NCBI GenBank assembly: GCA_964362515.1
Contig: CAYIEP010000008.1
Location: 1 to 14,010 of the forward strand
Length of the DNA stretch: 14,010 bases
Direction of reading: 5' to 3'
From: CAYIEP01 sp964362515
GTDB taxonomy: Bacteria; Patescibacteriota; Minisyncoccia; UBA6257; UBA9933
In this document: in pieces, positions 1 to 4,593 of the stretch
Layout: the number at the start of each line of letters is the position of its first letter
Position numbering within the stretch: the first letter of the stretch is position 1
The notes under the pieces: generated by a model
What the model was told of the DNA's origin: nothing
Database searches by the model: none
What the model saw: the letters and a program-made list of their open reading frames with translations, nothing else
Translations under genes and position numbers: made by a program

Positions 1-1
1 A

Positions 2-214
2 ATGAGCTATAAACAGGTGGCGAGGTTGGCGGGCAGACCGAAAGGGTATAGGGCTGTGGGAAATATTTTGAATAAGAATTATAATTCAAAAATACCTTGC
101 CATCGGGTAATTAGAGCTGACGGTAAGCCGGGAGATTATAATAGAGGCAGGAAAATGAAAATAGCTTTATTGAAAAAAGAAAATCCCGTAAAAAGGTCGA
201 GTAATTTTAATTAA
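2..214 (+). CDS. O6-alkylguanine-DNA alkyltransferase-like protein (MGMT/ATL family), 5' truncated by window edge
   Basis: The visible 70 residues match the C-terminal DNA-binding and active-site domain of the MGMT/Ogt family, which removes alkyl groups from guanine O6 by transfer to a cysteine. Visible signatures are a SYKQVA-type helix, RAVGNILNKN (the arginine-finger/DNA-recognition helix region) and IPCHRVI with the acceptor cysteine present, followed by a G-D-Y-x-x-G segment. Family members normally have 20 or more residues before SYKQVA, so the ATG at position 2 is probably an internal methionine and the gene starts outside the window. The cysteine argues for an active alkyltransferase rather than an ATL protein, where it is replaced. 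Nine bases separate its stop from the next ATG, suggesting cotranscription. Confidence 0.85.
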   Translation: MSYKQVARLAGRPKGYRAVGNILNKNYNSKIPCHRVIRADGKPGDYNRGRKMKIALLKKENPVKRSSNFN

Positions 215-223
215 AAAAACAAC

Positions 224-472
224 ATGACATTAAACATAAAAGCTTTTGCGATTGCCGGCGGCATAATTTCCGCCTTGTCCGCTTTTATTTTTCACATTTT
301 TGTTTTGATGAGCGGAGGCAGTGTTGAGTTTTTAAAATTGATTATTGAATGGCATCCGGGCGCGACTTTGAGCTATGGAGGAGCGGTTATTCACGCGGTT
401 TGGATGTTTGTTTACGGATTTATCGGTTTCGGAATTTTCGCCCAGTTATATAATAAACTTATTAAAAATTGA
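224..472 (+). CDS. Small two-helix membrane protein, DUF5676/holin-like
   Basis: This 82-residue protein has two hydrophobic segments, at about residues 7-29 and 52-76, and ends in a short basic tail. The C-terminal FIGFGIFAQLYNKL resembles the conserved tail of small CPR membrane proteins annotated as DUF5676 or bacteriophage holin (pattern GFIGGxIFAWLYNKL). That resemblance is from memory of the family and was not searched. It has no catalytic motif and its function is unknown; the holin name should not be taken as evidence of lysis. The gene starts nine bases after the alkyltransferase-like gene and is followed by a 339-base gap. The ATG at 224 has no clear Shine-Dalgarno site, as for most genes here. 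Confidence 0.7.
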   Translation: MTLNIKAFAIAGGIISALSAFIFHIFVLMSGGSVEFLKLIIEWHPGATLSYGGAVIHAVWMFVYGFIGFGIFAQLYNKLIKN

Positions 473-508
473 CGGCGGTTCGGCGGGAAGTTTAAAAAAA
501 TATAAACC

Positions 509-536
509 TTTACAAAAATAGGGAGTGAATTATAAT
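509..536 (+). promoter_or_regulatory. Strong sigma70-type promoter upstream of the palindrome and SIMPL operon
   Basis: TTTACA at 509-514 and a perfect TATAAT at 531-536 are separated by 16 bases. Transcription would be expected to start around 542-544, at the left edge of the large palindrome (541-794). The gene at 812 would then have a roughly 270-base structured leader. The assignment is by consensus only. Confidence 0.6.
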
Positions 537-540
537 AATA

Positions 541-794
541 TTAAATGTAAGATTTCCGAGCGTTGTTTACATTTTATCTCAGACAGATTTTACTTTTCAG
601 AAACAGAATAATTTTATTCCAGCGATAAAATTTTCTTCCCCCTCGCCCTGTGGCTTCGCTTCGCCCTATTAGAAGCGTATCTTCTAACAGGGTTTCGCTC
701 AGGCCAAGCCCACAGGGCTGCGGGATGTTCTGAAAAGCAAAATCTGTCTTCGGTCGTAAAAATGTAAACAACGCGGCGATTTCTTACATATTAA
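541..794. repeat. 254-base nested imperfect palindrome (MITE-like element or structured leader RNA)
   Basis: The two halves pair over most of their length. Outermost TTAA-TGTAAGA (541-552) faces TCTTACATATTAA (about 782-794). A perfect 15-bp match pairs 561-575 with 759-773. AGACAGATTTT (581-591) pairs with 739-749 and, after one mismatch, CTTTTCAGA (593-601) with 729-737. GCCCTGTGG (645-653) pairs with 710-718. An apical stem, 664-675 with 681-692, has 11 of 12 pairs and a CGTAT loop. The left arm carries about 40 unpaired bases (606-644). The core (about 640-725) is clearly more GC-rich than its surroundings. A 65-codon minus-strand reading frame inside it looks like a by-product of the structure. 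It could be a non-autonomous transposable element or a structured 5' leader; no transposase is present. Confidence 0.8.
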
Positions 795-811
795 AGTATA
801 AAATAAAAAAT

Positions 812-1576
812 ATGCCAAACGATAATTTGAAATTAAAAAATACGGCAGTCGCGGTTTTTCTCGGATTTTTAGCGGCGGTAATTATTTATTCTCTTCTTTG
901 GGGGCCGGCCAAAAAATTTATGGATTCTTTTTTGCCGGCAAAAACATTTTCCGTTTCGGCCGAAGGGAAGACGGTTGTTTCTCCGGATATCGCCAATATT
1001 TCTTTCTCCGTTGTTTCCGAAGGAAAAAATCCGGAAATTATAGCGGAAGAAAATAATAGAAAAATTTCTTTGGCCATAGACCTTGTTAAGTCTCATGGAG
1101 TTGAAGAAAAAGACATAAAAACCACGCAGTATAATCTCAATCCTAAATACGAATACGACGAAAAAATAAAAAAGTCTTTTATCTCCGGTTATACTTTGAC
1201 GCAAACTGTTTTAGCGAAAGTAAGAAATTTAGGCAAAGTTTCTAAAATTCTCGGCGGTTTGCCCGGTCTAGGCATAAATCAGATAGATTCAATATCTTTT
1301 GACATTGATGACCCGGAAAAATATTTAATTGAAGCCAGAAATCAGGCTTTTGACAAAGCAAAAGAAAAAGCTAAATCAATGGCGGAAAAAAACGGCGTCA
1401 GGCTTGGAAAAATAATAAACTTTGGCGAATATCAATCAGGGCCGGTTTATTATGGCTACGAATCTTTTAGTAAGGCGGGAGGATTGGACGCCGGAGCTTC
1501 TATCGCGGTTCCGACTATTCAGCCCGGCAGTCAGGAAGTTAAAATAAACATAAGCATCACTTACGAAATCAAGTAA
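812..1576 (+). CDS. SIMPL domain (DUF541) envelope protein
   Basis: This 254-residue protein has a single hydrophobic N-terminal segment (about residues 11-30), which would anchor it in the membrane with the rest outside. From about residue 44 onward it matches the SIMPL/DUF541 family (BP26/OMP28-like): FSVSAEGKTVVSPDIANISFSVVSEG at the start, the central KDIKTTQYNLNPKYEYD segment, and the Ala/Lys-rich helix QAFDKAKEKAKSMAEKNGVRLGKI. The domain is found in periplasmic or surface proteins across bacteria. The precise biochemical role is not established; links to oxidative stress and to oligomeric channel-like assemblies have been proposed. It is the first gene of a run continuing through murB, and its leader contains the 541-794 palindrome. 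The ATG at 812 is well placed before the anchor. Confidence 0.88.
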   Translation: MPNDNLKLKNTAVAVFLGFLAAVIIYSLLWGPAKKFMDSFLPAKTFSVSAEGKTVVSPDIANISFSVVSEGKNPEIIAEENNRKISLAIDLVKSHGVEEKDIKTTQYNLNPKYEYDEKIKKSFISGYTLTQTVLAKVRNLGKVSKILGGLPGLGINQIDSISFDIDDPEKYLIEARNQAFDKAKEKAKSMAEKNGVRLGKIINFGEYQSGPVYYGYESFSKAGGLDAGASIAVPTIQPGSQEVKINISITYEIK

Positions 1577-1585
1577 TTTTAGAGT

Positions 1586-1675
1586 ATGAAAACAAAAGTT
1601 AAAAAGATAATCGCCACAGTTATCATAGTTTTAATCGGTTTAATGCTGATAATTTCCTTGAGTTTTGGATTTTAA
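1586..1675 (+). CDS. 29-residue single-pass membrane microprotein
   Basis: ATG at 1586 opens a 29-codon frame ending in TAA at 1673-1675. It encodes a basic N-terminus (MKTKVKK) followed by an uninterrupted hydrophobic stretch of about 20 residues (IIATVIIVLIGLMLIISLSF), a classic small inner-membrane helix with the positive end inside. It starts nine bases after the SIMPL gene, and the last A of its stop is the first A of the hydrolase start (TAATG), which suggests translational coupling. Such short TM proteins are easily missed by gene callers. Function is unknown; it could act as a coupling leader or as a partner of the SIMPL protein. The main doubt is whether it is translated. Confidence 0.6.
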   Translation: MKTKVKKIIATVIIVLIGLMLIISLSFGF

Positions 1676-2355
1676 TGGAAAAAATCTTCATTACAACTTC
1701 TGACGGCGTAAAAATAGCGGCTAATCTTTATGAGGTTAAACCTCGCAGGGTTGAAGAGTGGTTAGTTTTAGTTCATATGATGCCGGCGACAAAAGAATCA
1801 TGGGATTTTCTGGCTAAAAGTTTTCAAGCTATCGGATATGAAAGCATTGCCATTGATTTAAGGGGACACGGCGAATCAAGCGGCGGTCCCGGCGGTTTTA
1901 ACGATTTTTCAGACACTGAACATAAAAAAAGCATTTTAGACATTGAAGCCGCGGTTGATTATTTAATTGAAAATAAAAATGTTTTACCGGATAGAATTTC
2001 TTTTATCGGCGCTTCAATCGGAGCTAACTTATCTCTTAAATATGTTTCTGAAAATAAAAATTTTAAAACCGCGGCGCTTTTATCGTCCGGCTTGAATTAT
2101 CGAGGGATAGAAACTGAACAACTTGTCAAAAATTTAGCTTCCGGCCAGAGAATTTTATTTGTGTCGTCAAGAGACGATATTCGTTCCGGGGGCAATAATA
2201 ACGCGGAAGAAAATCAAAAACTTTATGAATTAGCTCCGGAAGACGTTGAAAAGAAAATTCAAATTTATGAAACTGGAGGACATGGAACGGATATTTTGAA
2301 AAATCAACGGGATTTGTTAAACTTGATTATTGAATTCATCAAAGCCAATAAATAA
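1675..2355 (+). CDS. Alpha/beta hydrolase (serine hydrolase)
   Basis: The 226-residue protein has a typical alpha/beta-hydrolase plan: strand and oxyanion region LVLVHMMPATKESW (about 30-43), DLRGHGESSG (61-70), and the nucleophile elbow G-A-S-I-G with Ser114. His203 in the GGHGTDIL segment is the likely catalytic histidine, and Asp167 or Asp168 in SSRDD is the likely acid. There is no signal peptide, so it is probably cytoplasmic. The family covers esterases, lipases, dienelactone hydrolases and peptidases, and the substrate cannot be told from sequence. The start is fixed by the TAATG junction with the preceding microprotein. The next gene begins one base after its stop. Confidence 0.85.
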   Translation: MEKIFITTSDGVKIAANLYEVKPRRVEEWLVLVHMMPATKESWDFLAKSFQAIGYESIAIDLRGHGESSGGPGGFNDFSDTEHKKSILDIEAAVDYLIENKNVLPDRISFIGASIGANLSLKYVSENKNFKTAALLSSGLNYRGIETEQLVKNLASGQRILFVSSRDDIRSGGNNNAEENQKLYELAPEDVEKKIQIYETGGHGTDILKNQRDLLNLIIEFIKANK

Positions 2356-2356
2356 T

Positions 2357-2971
2357 ATGCCGATTATTACGAAAAAAGATTATTTGCTTATCGTCGTCAT
2401 CGGTTTATTATTCGGCTTATTATTGATTCCGGTTTTAAAAAACATAGAGTTTTCGTTTTTTGAAATTAATTTAAAAAACTCTTTATTGGTTGTTTTGCTT
2501 TTTACCGTGATCGCTCCGGTCGGATTATTTATTATCTCTTTAATCGGCCGATTTATTCCAATCGTTGTTCAGTTTGCCAAATTCGCGTCAATCGGCGGCT
2601 TAAATACTTTGTTGGATTTGGGCGTTTTGAATTTATTGATATTTTTCAGCGGATTCGCGGCTGGCTATTGGTATTCGCTTTTTAAGGCAGTTTCTTTCAT
2701 TGTCGCCAATACAAACAGTTATTTTTGGAATAAATATTGGACATTCGGTTCTTCGGAATCGGCAAATGTCAAAGAATTCAGTCAGTTCTTGACAGTAAGC
2801 GCCGTCGGATTCGGATTTAATGTGGCGACGGCGGTTTTAGTGGTAAATTTAATCGGTCCGGTGGGCGGCATATCTTTAATTGTTTGGGCAAACATCGGCG
2901 CAATTAGCGCGACAATAATTTCTTTAATCTGGAATTTTATGGGTTATAAATTTTTTGTTTTTAAAAAATGA
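2357..2971 (+). CDS. GtrA-family multi-pass membrane protein
   Basis: From ATG 2357 the protein is 204 residues. An in-frame TTG at 2330 would add nine residues inside the preceding gene and is less likely. Two hydrophobic N-terminal segments (about residues 9-27 and 41-67) precede a four-helix GtrA-like domain: QFAKFASIGGLNTLLDLGVLNLL, then SFIVANTNSYFWNKYWTFG, then EFSQFLTVSAVGFGFN and the final ISLIWNFMGYKFFVF. The aromatic N-x-x-W-x-F patterns are characteristic. GtrA-like proteins are thought to move undecaprenyl-phosphate-linked sugars across the membrane in glycan modification. The position one base after the hydrolase and four bases before murB fits cell-envelope biosynthesis. The extra N-terminal helices are outside the core domain. 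Confidence 0.85.
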   Translation: MPIITKKDYLLIVVIGLLFGLLLIPVLKNIEFSFFEINLKNSLLVVLLFTVIAPVGLFIISLIGRFIPIVVQFAKFASIGGLNTLLDLGVLNLLIFFSGFAAGYWYSLFKAVSFIVANTNSYFWNKYWTFGSSESANVKEFSQFLTVSAVGFGFNVATAVLVVNLIGPVGGISLIVWANIGAISATIISLIWNFMGYKFFVFKK

Positions 2972-2975
2972 TTTT

Positions 2976-3905
2976 ATGATAGAAAAAAACGTCAAATTAA
3001 GCGCTTACAGCAATTATAAAATTGGCGGTCTCGCCCAAATTTTTTTTAAAGCCGAGAAATTGGAGGACCTTTTTCCGGCCGTAGATTTCGCGAAAAAGAA
3101 AAAAACAAAAGTTTTTATTCTTGGAGGCGGGACGAACGTGCTTTTTTCGGATGATAAATTTGACGGTGTGGTTATCAATCTGGGAATAAAGTTCATTGAA
3201 AAAGAAAACGACGTAATTAGAGTTGGCGCGGGAGTTTCAATAACCGAACTTTCCGATTTTTTTATTGAAAACAGTTTTTCCGGCCTTGAGTGGGCGGGCG
3301 GATTGCCCGGGACATTGGGAGGAGCGGTTTACGGAAACGCCGGAGCTTTTAAAGGAGAGATAAAAGATTTAGTTGAAGAAGTGGTGAGCCTGAATATTTC
3401 AGAAGACAAGCCGAAGATTATCAAAAGAAAAAAATCGGAATGTTTCTTTGATTATCGTTCAAGTATTTTTAAATCAAACAGAGGAAAAGAGATTATAGTG
3501 GAAATTTGTCTTAAGACGACAGGGGGAGACAAAAGCGCGATAAGGGCATTGGTGGAAGAAAAAATTAATTATAGAAACGCGAAACAGCCATTGGAATATC
3601 CGAATATAGGAAGCATTTTTAAAAATATCAATTTTGAGTTTTTGGAAGAAGAAAAAAAAATTATGTTTAAAAATGTCGTTAAAACAGATCCTTTCCCGGT
3701 TGTGCCGGTTGCTCATCTTATTTCCGAGGCGGGATTAAAGGGAGTTTCTTTCGGCGGAGCCATGATATCGCCGAAACATCCGAATTTTATCGTTAATGTT
3801 TCAAATGCCGCGTCTAACGACGTAAAAAATCTGATTAAATTGGCTAAAAACGAAGTAAGAACAAAATTTAATATTGATTTAGAGGAAGAAATAATTATTT
3901 TTTAA
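2976..3905 (+). CDS. murB: UDP-N-acetylenolpyruvoylglucosamine reductase MurB
   Basis: MurB performs the NADPH- and FAD-dependent reduction that makes UDP-N-acetylmuramic acid, the second committed step of peptidoglycan synthesis, in the cytoplasm. From ATG 2976 it is 309 residues, the usual length. FAD-binding landmarks are ILGGGTNVLFSD (48-59) and the EWAGGLPGTLGGAVYGNAGA stretch (105-124). Catalytic landmarks are Tyr160-Arg161 in the FDYRSS segment, Ser213 in IGSIFKN (the proton donor in the family) and Glu305 in the C-terminal LEEEI segment (LEPEV in many homologues). SEAGLKGVSFGGAMISPKHPNFIVN (250-274) is also typical. It lies four bases after the GtrA gene. An upstream in-frame TTG (2955) overlaps gtrA and was not chosen. 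Confidence 0.95.
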   Translation: MIEKNVKLSAYSNYKIGGLAQIFFKAEKLEDLFPAVDFAKKKKTKVFILGGGTNVLFSDDKFDGVVINLGIKFIEKENDVIRVGAGVSITELSDFFIENSFSGLEWAGGLPGTLGGAVYGNAGAFKGEIKDLVEEVVSLNISEDKPKIIKRKKSECFFDYRSSIFKSNRGKEIIVEICLKTTGGDKSAIRALVEEKINYRNAKQPLEYPNIGSIFKNINFEFLEEEKKIMFKNVVKTDPFPVVPVAHLISEAGLKGVSFGGAMISPKHPNFIVNVSNAASNDVKNLIKLAKNEVRTKFNIDLEEEIIIF

Positions 3906-3911
3906 TAAATT

Positions 3912-3938
3912 TTTGATTTTTAATATTTGATTTTTAAT
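3912..3938. repeat. Short AT-rich direct repeat after murB
   Basis: TTTGATTTTTAAT occurs at 3912-3924 and again at 3926-3938, one base apart. It is a simple tandem duplication in the AT-rich 3' flank of murB, with no hairpin and no coding potential. Confidence 0.6.
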
Positions 3939-3955
3939 TTTGAGCGAAGTAAAAG

Positions 3956-3964
3956 TTATCCACA
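3956..3964 (+). promoter_or_regulatory. Single perfect DnaA-box sequence
   Basis: TTATCCACA matches the DnaA-box consensus TTATNCACA exactly. It is followed by about 50 bases of nearly pure A/T (3970-4016), which could melt easily. No second perfect box was found on either strand nearby, and dnaA, dnaN and rpmH are not in the window. It may therefore be a DnaA regulatory site, a titration site or chance. The rest of the 207-base gap (3906-4112) has only a weak inverted repeat, TTAACGA (4019-4025) with TCGTTAA (4050-4056). Confidence 0.4.
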
Positions 3965-4112
3965 GTTGCATTTAATAATTATTTTATTTAAAATTATTAA
4001 TAATGATTAAATTGAAACTTAACGAATGGTTGAATGGTCGGCAACTTAATCGTTAATAAAATTTACTGCCCGCTTGGTTTATAAAATTTTAAAAAAGCGA
4101 GCTAATAAAAAA

Positions 4113-4163
4113 ATGGCGAAGAAAAAGGCCGCGAAGAAAAAGGCCGCAAAGAGAAAGAGATAA
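4113..4163 (+). CDS. 16-residue Lys/Ala/Arg-rich basic mini-protein (histone H1-like tail)
   Basis: ATG 4113 to TAA 4161-4163 encodes MAKKKAAKKKAAKRKR, with no acidic or hydrophobic residue. The DNA is built from two identical 15-base units (4116-4130 and 4131-4145) plus a diverged third. The composition is that of the C-terminal tails of bacterial histone H1-like and other nucleic-acid-compacting proteins, so binding to DNA or RNA is the natural inference, but the gene is too short for homology to prove it. A strong terminator begins eight bases after the stop and 207 mostly non-coding bases precede it, so it looks like an independent unit. TATAAA at 4080-4085 is a possible -10 with no good -35. 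Alternatives are a small RNA or a remnant of a longer H1-like gene. Confidence 0.55.
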   Translation: MAKKKAAKKKAAKRKR

Positions 4164-4171
4164 ATTTGTAT

Positions 4172-4207
4172 AATTGTCCCCCGCTAAGCGGGGGACAATT
4201 TTTGATT
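4172..4207 (+). terminator. Strong intrinsic terminator after the basic mini-gene
   Basis: A perfect 13-bp stem (4172-4184 with 4188-4200, GC-rich top CCCCCGC/GCGGGGG) has a TAA loop and is followed by a T-rich tail (TTTGATTTTTTT from 4201). It separates the mini-gene from hpf-secA. Confidence 0.9.
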
Positions 4208-4229
4208 TTTTTAGAGCAAGCTATATAAT
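4202..4229 (+). promoter_or_regulatory. Promoter of hpf-secA, giving a leaderless or near-leaderless mRNA
   Basis: TTGATT at 4202-4207 and TATAAT at 4224-4229 are separated by 16 bases. The hpf ATG (4236) lies only six bases after the -10, where transcription itself should begin. The -35 is inside the T tail of the preceding terminator, so the two signals share bases. Confidence 0.55.
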
Positions 4230-4235
4230 TTTATT

Positions 4236-4592
4236 ATGAAAATAGATATTAAATCGACCCATTTGGACCTTACGCCGGCAATTAAAGAATATATAGAATC
4301 TAAAATAGGGGCCTTAGATAAGTTTATTAAAAGATTTGAATCAAAAAGCGAAATAAAAGTTTTTATTGAAATAGCGCGAACCACCAGGCATCATCATAGC
4401 GGAAATGTTTTTTACGCGGAAGCGATTATTCCCGTCGGAAAAAAAATTTTAAGGGCGGAACATTCTTCCGAAGACATAAGACTATCAATAGACAGAACGA
4501 GAGATAAGCTTCAGCAGGAAATTAAAAAATATAAAGAAGTTAAAGAAACTTCAAATAGAAAAAAAAGCGCCAGAATAATTGAAAAATCTTAA
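4236..4592 (+). CDS. hpf: Ribosome hibernation-promoting factor HPF/RaiA, short form
   Basis: The 118-residue protein matches the S30AE/HPF-YfiA family, which binds the decoding centre of idle ribosomes. Visible features are MKIDIKSTHLDLTPAIKEYIESKIGALDKFIKRF (first strand and helix), the IKVFIEIARTT-H-rich strand, FYAEAIIPVGKKILRAEHSSEDIRLSIDRTRDKLQQEIKKYK (later strands and second helix) and a basic tail. The C-terminal dimerisation domain of long HPF is absent, so it is the short RaiA/HPF type. The ATG lies almost at the predicted transcription start, so a Shine-Dalgarno-led start is unlikely. Its stop is one base before the secA ATG. hpf next to secA is a widespread bacterial arrangement. 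Confidence 0.92.
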   Translation: MKIDIKSTHLDLTPAIKEYIESKIGALDKFIKRFESKSEIKVFIEIARTTRHHHSGNVFYAEAIIPVGKKILRAEHSSEDIRLSIDRTRDKLQQEIKKYKEVKETSNRKKSARIIEKS

Positions 4593-4593
4593 A

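Noticed and set aside
224..472. Treating the DUF5676-like protein as a phage holin and a sign of a prophage
   Set aside because: No other phage gene is present; the holin label in this family is by weak resemblance only.
574..771. A 65-codon minus-strand reading frame inside the palindrome
   Set aside because: It spans the inverted repeat almost exactly and has no protein-like signature; it is explained by the repeat structure.
3956..4016. Calling this region the chromosomal origin
   Set aside because: Only one DnaA box, no dnaA/dnaN/rpmH nearby, and no skew data; kept as an observation only.
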